A DNA stretch of 64,000 nucleotides from Liolophura sinensis (lineage: Eukaryota > Mollusca > Polyplacophora > Chitonida > Chitonidae): assembly GCF_032854445.1 (NCBI RefSeq), contig NC_088300.1, forward strand, positions 34,577,608 to 34,641,607, given 5' to 3'. Below, one piece after another: positions 1 through 11,216 of the stretch. The notes below the pieces were generated by a model. That model saw only the letters and a program-made list of their open reading frames with translations. It was not told the origin of the DNA and made no database searches. Made by a program: the position numbers and the translations under genes. Numbering within the stretch: the first letter of the stretch is position 1; each line of letters starts with the position of its first letter.

Positions 1-182
1 AGTCCAGCTCATGAGGGCTTCCTCTCCGGCCGTACGTGGGCAGGTTTGCCCGCAACCCGCGGATGGCCGTGGGTTTCCCCCGGGCGCTGCCCGGTTTCCA
101 CCCACCATAATGCTGGTCGTCGTCGTATAAGTGAAATATTCTTGAATACGGCGTAAAACACCAATCAAATAAATAAATAAAA
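1..182 (+). repeat. SINE family A, 3' portion cut by the window edge
   Basis: This is the commonest repeat of the window. It holds the body and 3' tail: the CTTCCTCTCCGGCCGTACGT segment, a cluster of CCCGGGC/GCCCGG, then TATTCTTGAATACGGCGTAA and a tail of AAATAAATAAA. More complete copies (for example 47190-47456) add a tRNA-like head with a GTTCAAGTCC-type B box, so this is a tRNA-derived SINE with a shared central core. The head of this copy lies outside the window. Confidence 0.85.
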
Positions 183-1369
183 ACTTTTGTTTTCCTGAAT
201 ATTCTGGGTAGCTCACAAATACACGTACCAGTCTAGAATGTGCGTAGTGTCCCTGAGCTATTACGTCAATGCAAAACCTGATATTCAAACTCCATTTCGT
301 CTTCTTTCGAAACCTTACACTGACTACTTTGTGTTTCCCTCTATCTACAACAATCTCAACGCTTGTCCCATCATTACGCAAAACGTTACATGCATTTATA
401 ACCACAACTTTCGCCCAATATTACAAAGAGCCCATAGCGTTAATTGCCCGTAATTATCATTAATTACAAAAAATATGGATTTATTCACCTACTGCACCAC
501 AAACGCTTTACAAAACTAGACCCTGGTTCTCATTTATATGTTGAAGTTCACGTTAGATTCTCTACCGGTACTGTATTTTTTTTTCAGAGACCATACACAT
601 AAGATTCCTGTCTGCTTATAAGTCAAAGTTTCAATATTGTATAGTTTACGGTGATCCAGTTAATAGGCTTGTCAGTACATGTGTAGTTTCCTCCTTTAGT
701 CCAGCAAAGGAAGATGTTGTTGGGCAAACAGAAAATTAATTAACGCACTGGACTCATTAAAACTCATTAAAACCCATGTGTACAAGAAATGTTGGCTAAA
801 AGCTAGATTCCGCCTACCTCAACATGCGAGAAAACCTGTATACGTTTCTCGTAGGCCAAATACTTGTATCATGTAAGGAAACTGTGAATAAAAAACTAGC
901 TTTACAACAGAAGTCAAATTAGTGCAGTAAGGCAGATTAGCTAATACTTTGAAGAAGGCTAGCGGGGCGTATGGACCCACTAAGAAATAACGCACCGTCG
1001 GAACTATCAGATAATTATTATCTCGTATCTGGTAATTTGAACTAAGAGCCGTGTGAAAGAAGACGTCATCGACATATGATGGAAATCTTACACTGGTAAA
1101 TATAGCCGGTGGCGTGTCATGCCCACATGTCCGCATTTGACCCATTATGAACAGCCATCTCAGCCCTACATACCCGTGGATGCATAAACATTTCACTCAT
1201 ATTGCTATCTAGTATCGACCGAAACTAACACAGCTGATTCAATTTTAAATGAGTCACAACTGTGCAGGTATCTATTCTCAGTAATCACTCAAAACGATTC
1301 AGTTTCTTTAATTTTTTAAGTTAAAGGACGACACAAATCTACACGTATACCAGTGACATATGTCTGTTA
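183..1369. other. no gene recognised
   Basis: AT-rich DNA with scattered short open frames and no splice-consistent exon. I looked here for the missing first exon(s) of the cystatin gene: a stretch ending in phase 0 before GT and encoding an Ala-rich cystatin helix. I did not find it. Confidence 0.5.
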
Positions 1370-1805
1370 CCAAGCCTGTACTCTAGGACTGGCCCGTCCT
1401 TTTGTGTCCAGGTTATGTTACCAAGCCTGTACGCTAGGACTGGCCCGTCCTTTTGAGTCCAGGTTTTGTTACCAAGCATGTACGCTATGATTAGCCCGCC
1501 CTTCTGTATCCAGGTTATGTTACTAAGCCGGGACGCTATGACTAGCCCGTCCTTCTGTGTCAAGGTTATGTTGCCTATCCTGTACGCTAGGACTAGCCCG
1601 CCCTTCTGTATCCAGGTTATGTTGCCAAGCCTGTACGCTATGACTAGCCCGTTCTGTGTCCAGGTTATGTTACCAAGTCTGTACGCAAGGACTGGTCCGT
1701 CCTTCTGTGTCCAGGTTATGTTAGGACTAGCTCATCCTTCTGTACCCAGGTTATGTTACCAAGCCTGTACGTTGTGATTAGTCCGTCCTTCTGTGTCCAG
1801 ATTAG
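1370..1805. repeat. 51-bp minisatellite
   Basis: About eight to nine tandem copies of a unit near 51 bp, each containing CCAAGCCTGTACGCTAGGAC and GTCCAGGTTATGTTA. Copies differ by substitutions and short deletions (one near 1725 is truncated). The unit is a multiple of three, so both strands carry open frames with repeated peptides. These look like repeat artefacts, not genes. Confidence 0.9.
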
Positions 1806-2865
1806 CAAGTTTGGTGACACTTATTGAAACTGTTTCGTAATCAATTAAATAAATGATGTTTTTAAAACTCACCAATATGGTAATATATGGTACTACCATT
1901 CTTCCGTTTTTGACGTTTTAAATGACAGGAATCGATTCAGGGGATATCTGGGGATCTGCATTAAGGACCATTTTGATAGTGCTTGGAACGGTTGACGTCA
2001 GATCCTTTTCAATTTTTGATTTAAACCATTGTATACCATTACAGTTAGATTAGCTTTTCTATAGGTATTAGAGCTGAATACGTCATCCACCGAATAAGAA
2101 TTTTGACAGCAGTTAAACGAAAATTTAAAAACTTCTTTGTAACATGATGTGCGCCCAACAATATAAATATTGTCCTGAAAACCATGCAGTGGTATATATG
2201 TGTGTTCCTCATATGGCCAATCTTACAAAATTAGGTCACCCTCTTCCAAAATGAAGAAACCTTCATGGTTTCAACTGTGATTTCTTAACACAGTCACTTT
2301 AAGCCGTTTGGGTTTGATGGTCATCGAGTTCACTTTATGGGGGAACCTTTTGTAATATGAATAAGCAGTACAGCTTAAACAATAATGAATTTATAAAATA
2401 AACAACATACCTTTTGTGGCCACACGGCTGTCTTCAAGAGCTCAGCTCCAGTAGCAGTAGAAATCGTCCCGCATCGACCTCATAACTTGCAGCTAACATT
2501 TTTGCCATCAGTATTAACATACTGTATTTAGATACTGAGTAACAGTGTGATGGAGGTGGCTTTTTTTGTTTCTTAAGGTGTTTGCTGATTAAACAGCTTA
2601 TGAGAACTGTTCCTATCGACCGATGTAATGGTGATATTATATGCAATTATATCATTATGTATATTAACACGCCGTCTGTACTGAAAACTCTTCAGGGGTG
2701 ATATTACTAGTCATCATGCTTGGTGTAACTGTACATTATACAACAAGGCCCCGAGATCACAAAGCGATCTTAGACTTAAGTCCAAATTTCGAATCATTTC
2801 AAAATTGTTATTTCTTACGTAACAATGTGATGTTCATCACATCGATGTACGGTTTTCCGTTACAG

Positions 2866-5800
2866 GTAGTTGCAGGTATTAACTACTACCTGGATGTTGA
2901 AGTCTTGCAGTCTGGCTGTACCTCAAACTGTAAGGTGAGAGAAGGTTTCCGGTTTGTTTCACCCATAAACTTGAACGCCATCATATTGGTAAAGTGCCCT
3001 TGAATTTCTTAATGTTTATTATCGCCCGTCTAAGACATAAATAATATATAAATAAGCATGTTAAGTCACATGATGAGTCTTGGCACAGTATTAAATGTAT
3101 TTATTTGTTTGATTGGTGTTTTACTCCGCAGTCAAAAATTTTTCACTTATACGACGGGCACAATATTAAATGTCTGAAATAACGCGCAATCTTTTGTCTT
3201 CCAGCAATGTACAGTGACACGTGGTAAAGTTTGTCAGTAACTTGCCAAGTGTCGGAATGTTAACTCGGGTTTCTCCCACAAATAAAAGTCTCCGACATCA
3301 TATATAAGTTAACAATTCTTGAGTAGAGCTTTATTGTAAAAGTAACTTTTGCATTCAAATAAGCAGACAAATGAATCTGTACAACGGCTTTTTTCTCATC
3401 TTGTATTCAGAAAGAGATATGTGAAATGACAGTGTTTGACCAAGAGTGGACGAACACCCGCATTCTCACCAAGGTAAATTGTCGCGATGCGACCTCTCGT
3501 CGCAAGAGTCTAGTGGGAGGCGTTACCGCCATATCTACCGACTCTGCAGAGGTGCTGAATGCCGCACAGTTTGCCGTGACTTCACTGAATGCTAGGTCAA
3601 ACTCCATGTTTGCCAGTTCTCTGGTTAAGGTCAACTCTGCTACCTCTCAGGTATGGGAAGCTATTTCTGTATATTCGAAACTTAATCTTCCATTTATGAC
3701 CTTGAACGTGCAATTGACGAGAAGATGTATGTAAATTAAAAGAAGACAACATAGTCTTAGTTATTTCTGGCAAGTGGTTGGACCAGACATTTATTTTCTG
3801 ATGCAGTTAATAACTCTATAAATCAACTTTCAATCTGGAATTCTTTCGAATGGGATACGCCATGTGAGAAAAAACCTGAAACACCTTGTCGCGTGGATCT
3901 AACCTACGCTGTTCAGTTTAAATGATTTACAAGAGGGTCACAGCGGAAAGAACTATACGTTTTCCGGTTATAAAGAAAGGATTCGCGCTAGACTGGCTAA
4001 TATTGATAACAAGGCGGCACTTTCCACTTTCTTACTTTGAACTTGCATATCGTGGTTATAACAAATCATAGAAAAAAAGTATTGGCAGGAGTGTACATGT
4101 ACAACTGGAAGCTGTACGCCTTGTTGACCATCATATGAACATGACGACATTAAGCCAAGTTCAACTTAGTGCGGATTTAAACCAGGATCCGACATTAGCA
4201 CAAGCAAACAAACGACTCAGCTGCCTACAAAGTCATACGGCGCCTAAATGTATTGGTATCTCTCACTGTTGAGTTTTCAATGGAAAATTGCTTTGATCGT
4301 TTCATATGTTTGATTTGTAAAGAGGCTAATGTTGCCTCGCTCACAGCTTATTTTTCTCATCATGCACTTACCTTGATATTTGTTTACCAGCTGCAATCCT
4401 ACTGATGCATCTGGAATTATTTTGTTTTATCTCCATCTATTTGCACATACATATATGCATCATAAGTCTTTTGATTGCAGCGGAGGTATTATAGAACATA
4501 TTTTCTTCCATGGCATGCGTAAATTGGATGATAGTGCTAGATGCTTTAATATAGGCAGCCATATTGACGCCCATGCATCACCTTGTGTGGCGTCGAATCA
4601 GACATTCGTGTAATAGTATTTAAACCGTGTACCATGCGAGTATATAAGTTGTCCATAATAAAATTTTATCTGGGCTACCCTTTGATTGCAACTGTTCATC
4701 TATACAACGTGACGATCTGAGCCAGTAGCCCCGGGTTAAGCGGGTTGAGACACAAGTATGAATCAAATTGCCAAAGATTATGAATGTCCTGTCGATATTC
4801 ACTTACAAGAGAATTATACTCATTGTAAAACGTGTAGAGTGAGAGCCTTTGATAGAATAACGTTAACCCACAAAGTTTTGCAGCAACTTAATTGTAACGT
4901 TGGTTGAAATCGTTCTGAAGCTGCTCAAAGTTTGCTCTCCATTCTTTCGTCTTTTGTATTAAAGATTTTCTCTTAAAAGCTAGCAGTCATGTAACTGACA
5001 CCTTGACAACAAACTTGGCAACACGACGCAACTACACGTGCAAACTAGTGGCAGGCTTTTATGTCTAGATGCCTCCTTCCTGGTTTGTCTCTGTCTCCCA
5101 TACATAGAGGTATTTCTTGCATCTTTCGATGAGCAATTGTGAAAAACATAATTTTTATCGCCAGATAAAAAAAAATTTAACGAGTTTCTCCTAGCCGTCG
5201 TTTAATCTACACCTTCATTATACATTCTTGGGTTGTTAAGGTTGTGGCAGGGGTGAAGTACAACCTAGAGATTGTTGTCGGCCAAACCACGTGTAGGAAT
5301 GAGCAATCGGTCGATCTGACCCACTGTGCCATGGACGCTAACAGCCAGGTGAGCAATAACTCTATGGCCGTAGTTTATCATTTTCTCTCAGCTTGTTTCA
5401 GGTCTACGTGAATATTGTGTTCCTGTATGTATGTATGTATATGTGTATGTATGTATGTATGTATGCGTGTGTGCGTGCGTTTGTGCGTGTGTATATGTAT
5501 GTATGCATGATAACTTGGCTGAGCAATACTTAGATAACGGTACCTAAAGATAAGTAGAATTTCACGTCCTAACTCAGCTTAAGATTATAAACGTTCATGA
5601 TATTTCGCTTTCACAAAACCTTGGGTATTCATTTTCTCTCCCATGTCGTTTCTGTAATCCTGTATAACCTTGCCCGATTTACAATGTTATACAAGGCAAT
5701 GTTGTATGTGTCTACCGAAGGTAGGTCGATGTCCAGTAGATCTGCTTACGAAAAGTCAAGCCCGTTGGCGTTGCCAGTAGTTCAAAGTTGTCATCTTAAA

Positions 5801-6712
5801 CTGTACGAAAGTTTTTCTTATTCTATTTTTGATTGGTATTTAATGCTGTTCTCAACAATTTTTATTTCTGGGACGACTGGTTTGTTGAGTAGGAAAATGC
5901 AGTGCCCGATGAAAAACACCGCTCTTTCTTTGGGTATTATACTGGCAAATTAAAGAGGCCATATACCAGAGATTTTTGGCAATACATCAATCAGCGCAAA
6001 TCCAACCGGGTTTTTGCTATTATTTTAGAATAATCCTAATAATTCACAAAATGATTGCCTCGTCTGCGCACGTGTTATTTTTCAAAATCGAATGAAAATT
6101 TCCTATAATTTTATAAAGTTGGCCCCCATACAAGTTTCTAAACTTTAGACCTATGTTAACACTATACATAGTACAGGTGTACTGATGAGAACGTATTCTA
6201 CTATTCAGTTGACGTTTGACACAGTAAACATATTATTAAGCGTATAATTCGGACTGGTTATTTTATGCTAACTATGTTTCGGCAAACGCTGTCCCGATCA
6301 GTCAGATTTCATGTTTATGGAGCCATGGCCTCGCTTTCGGAATGTCATGGTGCAACTAATATAAAGTTGACCAATGACCTACACTTTACAAAATATAACG
6401 GAAGAGAAGTTATGGTATACATGCGCGTACACCACAGAGATAAACCTGCGTCAGTTTCCTGGTTTCGTGGGAAATATTATTGCCATAATGCATTCGACAA
6501 TTTGTTTTAATGAAAAAAAAAAACACTTTGTTTTATGAAATTGCATTTGTTGATAGTGTTACGATTAAATTTTTTTCAAATATTGAAAATTTAGTAGCTC
6601 ATGCTTTAAATCATTTGTTCTATTTCAGTCAAAAGTGTGCCAAATTTCTGTCCTGTGGCAAGCTTGGAGAAAACCCCAGTACACCCTAGTGGATGACATC
6701 CAGTGTCAGTAA
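2866..6712 (+). CDS. Two-domain cystatin (cysteine protease inhibitor), 5' end not found
   Basis: Four exons splice in frame: 2866-2934, 3411-3650, 5241-5348 and 6629-6712 (stop TAA), all phase 0, encoding 166 residues. Exon 1 carries VVAGINYYLDV, which with a preceding Gln would give the QVVAG protease-binding loop of domain 1. Exon 2 ends domain 1 (CEMTVFDQEW...VNC) and starts domain 2 (LVGGV glycine trunk, AAQFAVTSLNARSNS helix, ending in Q). Exon 3 restores Q-VVAG and has the first disulfide pair (TTC...HC). Exon 4 has the last pair (VC...QC). The second hairpin, normally Pro-Trp, is Glu-Trp in domain 1 and Ala-Trp in domain 2. Family cystatins block papain-like cathepsins in secretory or extracellular space. 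The signal peptide and the N-terminal half of domain 1 must lie upstream and were not found, so total domain number is unknown. The gene is probably functional, since all exons are open and splice sites are canonical. Confidence 0.85.
3094..3162 (-). repeat. SINE A 3' tail fragment in a cystatin intron
   Basis: TATTTATTTGTTTGATTGGT followed by a diverged copy of the TTTTACGCCGTACTCAAG body, in antisense orientation, inside the first seen intron of the cystatin gene. Confidence 0.7.
3853..4075 (+). repeat. Dispersed repeat, copy 1 (pair with 9812-10030)
   Basis: Shares with 9812-10030 the order ACGCCATGT, GTCGCG, ATTCGCGC, ATTGATAACA, GGCGGCACTTTC, ACTTTGAACT and TATCG.GGTTAT. The two are diverged but collinear. 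No tRNA promoter boxes or terminal inverted repeats were clear. It lies in the intron between cystatin exons 2 and 3. Confidence 0.6.
5427..5510. repeat. GTAT/GTGC microsatellite
   Basis: Tandem GTAT units followed by GTGTGCGTGC-type units within the cystatin intron after 5348. Confidence 0.9.
5945..6115 (+). repeat. Copy of a TTAA-flanked MITE family (see 40661-41026)
   Basis: Begins with TTAAAGAGGCCATATACCAG and continues with CAGCGCAAATC, ATTATTTTAGAATA and CCTCGTCTG.GCAC, all collinear with the left half of 40661-41026. The right terminus was not recognised, so the copy is probably truncated. It lies in the cystatin intron before the last exon. Confidence 0.6.
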
Positions 6713-7099
6713 ACCATCACCACACTACATGTTCAGTAAACCTATGGCGTCTTGACGAAACAAACAATATTTCTTAACATTAAGAACTTTGCCATTTAAA
6801 AGAATACGTTACAGGATGTTAGCAGAAATTAACAGCTCAGAGATAACCTGCAAATGTTGATCTCAAAAATGATTTGCTTGCCTTGTTTGGCACTGGTTTT
6901 CTCAGAATAAAATGTATTCTATGTATAAAGGTTACACTGGCGCATTGACTTATCAACTTAAGGGAGCCCCCGTCTCTCAGCACTTGAAAGACTTTGGTAT
7001 CTATTGATTGTTGTGCACGACTTGTAACCCACCAGTGTGTGTACACTCAGGTCATGCTGTAGTGCTTCGTATTGATAGTTCGACTTTAACTCCACTGTT
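6713..7099. other. cystatin 3' flank, nothing else recognised
   Basis: Follows the TAA stop of the cystatin gene at 6710-6712. No clear AATAAA signal or other feature was found. Confidence 0.4.
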
Positions 7100-7365
7100 A
7101 ATGGGCTTTCGTGGGTTAGCGTGTTAGCGCGGCATAATGGCCCAGAATCCTGTCACTAATGTTATCGGTGTGAGTTCAAGTCCAGCTCATGCTGACTTCC
7201 TCTCCGGTCGTATATGTGGAATGGTCTTCCAGCAACCTGCGGATGGTCGTGGGTTTTCCTCCGGCCTCTGCCCGGTTTCTTCTCTCCATAATGCTGGCCG
7301 ACGTCGAATAAGTGAAATATCCGTGAGTGCGGCGTAAAACACCAGTCAAATTATAAATACATAAA
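7100..7365 (+). repeat. SINE family A, near full length
   Basis: tRNA-like head (TTAGCGTGTTAGCGCGGCAT, then GTGAGTTCAAGTCCAGCTCA as the B-box region), conserved body with CAGCAACCTGCGGATGGTCG, and 3' end GTGCGGCGTAAAACACCAGT plus an A/T tail. Confidence 0.88.
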
Positions 7366-7474
7366 TCTGCTGTTGGCCAACCTTTATGGACCTTTAAAAA
7401 TTTTGTAATTTAATAGAATACTGATACGCAGCAAAACCCGTCTTCTTGATTCCCTGAGACCACTTTGGTGTACT

Positions 7475-8040
7475 AAAGATTAGATCGTCTGCCTTGAAGA
7501 TCGAGACCTGGGATCAAACCCGCGTCGGAACATACCAAAGCCTTTAAAATGGTGCTTTTTGCTGCCTCGCTTGGCGTTCACCACTGAGAGGTTAGAGCAA
7601 GAAAACAGGACTGAGTTGGCCCGGTGGCAATGTAATGCAACTAGGTGGCAGGCGCGCCCTGCCACAAGAAGACACACCATATGCACACACACCCAGTGTC
7701 ACCTCATTGTCCTATGATTGAAACATTGTTTAGTACGATTTATTTTATTTATTTATTTATTTATAAGATCGGTGTTTTTACGCCGTACTCAAGAATAATT
7801 CACTTACACGGCGGTGGCCAACATTATAGTGGGAGGAAACCGGGCAGAGCCCGAGCAAAACCCACGACAATCCACAGGTTGCTGGAGTACCTTCCCCCGT
7901 ACGACTGGAATGGAAGAGGAGAGGCTGGACTTGAACTCACAGCAACCGCATCGTTGAGAGGCTTCTAGGTCATTGGGCCTGCTGGCGTGCTAACCCCCTC
8001 GGAGACCCCCTGTTTAGTACGACGTAAAACCCCTCACATA
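7475..8040 (+). repeat. SINE family C, interrupted by a SINE A insertion
   Basis: tRNA-derived element with B-box-like GGGATCAAACCCGCGTCGGA and a body of ACCAAAGCCTTTAAAATGGT, then GGTTAGAGCAAGAAAACAGG and CACAAGAAGACACA. A second copy lies at 45200-45480. The 3' end TAGTACGACGTAAAACCCCT resumes at 8015 after an antisense SINE A at 7739-8010. Confidence 0.8.
7739..8010 (-). repeat. SINE family A, full-length insertion with 12-bp target duplication
   Basis: Antisense copy from the TTATTTATTT tail to the tRNA-like head (CTAACCCCCTCGGAGACCCC). It is flanked by a perfect direct repeat TGTTTAGTACGA at 7727-7738 and 8011-8022. The target-site duplication is typical of LINE-driven SINE insertion and defines the element ends exactly. 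Confidence 0.92.
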
Positions 8041-8154
8041 TATACAAATATTATTGATTTTATGCTAAATGAAAGACACCAAACTGAACTTATTTCCTCG
8101 ACACCCATCGACAGAATCGTATATCTACGGAATTGACTGACTGATTGATTGATA

Positions 8155-8300
8155 GGTTGGTTGATGAAATAGTATTTAGGGCTGTACTCCAAGTGCTCGG
8201 AGTATAAACCACCGTCCTTTGGCAAGTAACTGATGAACATTGTCACATGTGACTTACAGATGCTACATCCATAGAGGAAGCTCAGTGTTTATGCCATATA
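8155..8300 (-). repeat. Repeat family E fragment
   Basis: Contains CGGAGTATAAACCACCGTCC, TTTGGCAAGTAACTGATGA and ACATGTGA, collinear with 50140-50215 (GGAGTAT..TAAACTACC, TTTGGTAAGCCACTGATGA, ACATGTGA). This is a probable SINE family whose tRNA-like head is at the right end in this orientation. Confidence 0.6.
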
Positions 8301-9059
8301 GCACGATGTAAGGCGAGCCATGACCAACGAACTCCATGTAAGACTACATAAAGACTATAGCACCGTCGGAGCTCCCCATGTTTCTTTAACAGTGTAAGAA
8401 TATCATGTCACATTCCTTCATAGTTTATAACAGTAACCGTTTTTTTAATATTCTATGTGGCAAGAGGCAATTAGGGGACCAGCTACACGTTATTCAGTTG
8501 AACCAAGGTAATCATCAGAATACCTTAAAACTGATGCTATTTAGGATAATTTTTTCATTATATTTTCCCACTGAATACAGCAGAAAAAATTACATGTTTG
8601 TTAATTGAAACCAGAGTAAAGCAGTGATTTCTGGCAGGCAATTATGTATAACCCTGTGGCAACGGACAGGACAATAGGTGAGATTGCGTGAACAAATTCC
8701 TGTCGTGAAGTCAACATGATATGTTTATCTCGATCTAACACAGCTTTCCATCATTTGTGCTAAACAATGGATGTACCCACTAATCATTCACATTAGGATA
8801 TGTAGCCTGAAAGCCTCAGTTTATCAGTTTAAACATCTGTATACTCCATTTGATTCTGGTTAACAGAGCCCAGATGTATCCAGAAATATCAGTACACAAT
8901 CCATGCATATTTATCAGACCTATGAGCAGAAACTGTGTGACGACCCGAGAACCATTTTCAGCGTGTTGGTTATAACTTTTGTTATTGCATGGCAAATATG
9001 ATTCATGGTATAAACAGGCCTCAGAAAGACTTGCCAAAATGATGAGATTTTTTTTCATT

Positions 9060-9202
9060 TTTGATTGATTGATTTATTTATTTCATTGGTGTTTTTCGCC
9101 ATACTCAAGAATATTTCACGTATACGACAGCAGCCAGCATTATGGTGGGAGGAAATCGGGCAGAGCCCGAGGGAAACCCACGACCATCCGCAGGTTGCTG
9201 TA
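9060..9202 (-). repeat. SINE family A, 3' half
   Basis: TTGATTGATTGATTTATTTA tail, then CATACTCAAGAATATTTCAC and GGGAGGAAATCGGGCAGAGC, ending at CATCCGCAGGTTGCTG. It is 5' truncated. Confidence 0.85.
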
Positions 9203-9439
9203 TGACATTTTCATTTTTGAGGCACTTCTTTATACTTCTTAATAACCCCTCTTTTATGTGTATTTTCCGTCACTGATCGGAAATATTCGGAAATAATGCC
9301 ATCCATGAACATGCTGGGAACGCAGTACCAGTTCAGTGCCCCCACTTCCGTGTTTCATCCTCAGCATTGTTGTTCTGATAGCTATCACCGTTGACGTCAC
9401 CAAAGCAGGCTACCTAATTTCTGGGCTTACCGCTGGGGC

Positions 9440-9590
9440 CTTATGAAAACTGTAGTTTGAAGCCATTTTTACACCCCAAGAAGAAAGCTGAGAAGCTTTG
9501 TTTGTACCTTTATATGTTAAACCGCCATATATACTTCGCTTTAAGAAATAAAAACCAAGCGTTATATGCACCCTTTAAGTTAATTTATTT
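9440..9590 (+). repeat. Dispersed repeat H, copy 1
   Basis: CCATTTTTACACCCCAAGAA...AAGCTGAGA...GTACCTTTATATG...AAAACCAAGCGTTATATGCA. The reverse complement of 50670-50790 has the same order of blocks, so the two are diverged copies of one dispersed element. The unit may extend leftward to about 9240. Confidence 0.55.
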
Positions 9591-9811
9591 CAATCTTTTT
9601 CTAAGGTTAACTACGTCAGGATAAGAAATCATGTAAACCACGGTCAGTCTAGCCGCAGCCGGAAAGTAAATATTTAAAAGAAAAGTTAACAAAAAATATG
9701 AGGTTTATCCAGGATGAGAGGTGGAAACGGACCTAAACGGCAATTGGCATGTGCTTGGTCATTCAATAAATCATCAATTCTTAATCTGTAATTTTCATGA
9801 CAACATGGGAT

Positions 9812-10030
9812 GCGCCATGTTGGAGCAACCAGAAAGACGTCGCGTTACTTGTACCCCACGGTCTTACGTGCACAATTAATAGGCAAACTAGAGCTCGTGT
9901 GTCTGAAGCGGAAACATAAATAATTCGCGCCTGATTGATCATAATTGATAACACGGCGGCACTTTCGATTTTCTCAGTATATCCGATTCAGCTGACTTTG
10001 AACTAGGATATCGAGGTTATGTAACATCAC
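9812..10030 (+). repeat. Dispersed repeat, copy 2 (pair with 3853-4075)
   Basis: Collinear with 3853-4075 over several blocks, including ATTGATAACACGGCGGCACT and TTGAACTAGGATATCGAGGT. Function unknown. Confidence 0.6.
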
Positions 10031-10329
10031 AAAGACAAAACGTTAGGCTTTATAAACTTCATGGACGATACTTTACCGATGCATACATATATTTATTCTA
10101 GTGTTGTCTTTTCTTTTAACAGAATGGTTTGTAAACTCGTAGAATACAATGGAACTGACAACAGATCAAAGAAATAAATACAAACACATTCAGATGAAAT
10201 TCAATACATAGTATACGAAATGTACACAACAACATATACACAGCTTCTTAATACGTCATCCAACAGGGACGTTGAATCCAGGGATCTTCCTGACCACAGA
10301 AATCCAGTACGCACTAGTCCATGATTTAT

Positions 10330-10575
10330 TTTCTTACCTATTTATTTTTTTGGATTGGTGTTTTACGACGTACTCAAGAGCATTTCACTCGTACGATAGT
10401 GGTTAGTGGGAAAGCCCAAGGGGAACCCACGAGTATCCGCAGGTTGCTGCAGGCCTTCTCATATCGGATCGGAGAGTAAGCCAGCATGAACTGGACTTGA
10501 CTTCACAGCGACAGCATTGGGGAGAGGCTCCCTAGGGATTTTGCTGCGCTAGCACGCCAATCACTAGGGGCCTCA
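10330..10575 (-). repeat. SINE family A, degraded full-length copy
   Basis: TTTTACGACGTACTCAAGAG near the 3' end, body with a deletion at the usual GGGAGGAAACCGGGCAGAG segment, then CCGCAGGTTGCTGCAGGCCT, GACTTGACTTCACAGCGAC and GCTCCCTAGG. The tRNA-like head is near 10540-10575. Confidence 0.8.
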
Positions 10576-11216
10576 AATGCCCTCACTAGTCCACGAATGC
10601 ACAAATGCTATCCTGGGAACAAACCATCAGCAGTCCGTATATGTCCGGATTTCTTCCAAAGGTGAAAACAAAAGTTGAAAAGTCATTGTCACGTTTCTAA
10701 AATCAATCATTATAAACATGGTACACAAAAGCTCAGCATAGTATCGAGCCATTCAAGTGAATTTAACACCGCGAAAAGACAATAGCGTATAATCATTGAC
10801 AAAGATATACGGGATCTCACATAAGCTGGCGAGGAAAGGGTTACTTTGTTTCAAAAATATGTTTTATGAGGGTGATTTTTCCTGATAGGTCTGTTTATAA
10901 TTTTTTGTTCTAAACTGATTAATTTTCTCAACAGGTCAATGCTCTGGGCCCAAATGTCGAAGCATTCTATTAATTTTGGTATATTGCCACTAAAGGAGAA
11001 CTAACTATGAAGCATTTCTCATAATGCGTGTGGTGTAATACAATGGGACATTATCGTTTTTTCATAGCGGCTCAGTCCATACCTGGGCCAACATCGCCTA
11101 TAGATCTGAGCAACTGGCTCATTTGACAACAACTTGAACGACCTTTGCTACAACAAGACTTAAAATGATGTATAAATGCAGCTGTTCTAAGATGTGATCA
11201 TATCAATCTGGTGGGC

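Noticed and set aside
1339-1777. Open frames on both strands with repeated peptides
   Set aside because: They come from a 51-bp minisatellite whose unit is a multiple of three.
1370-1805. CRISPR-like array
   Set aside because: Direct tandem repeats without unique spacers, in a eukaryotic genome.
7100-7300. tRNA genes suggested by A/B-box-like sequences in several repeats
   Set aside because: Boxes lie within multi-copy elements with long bodies and A-rich tails, so these are SINE heads, not tRNA genes.
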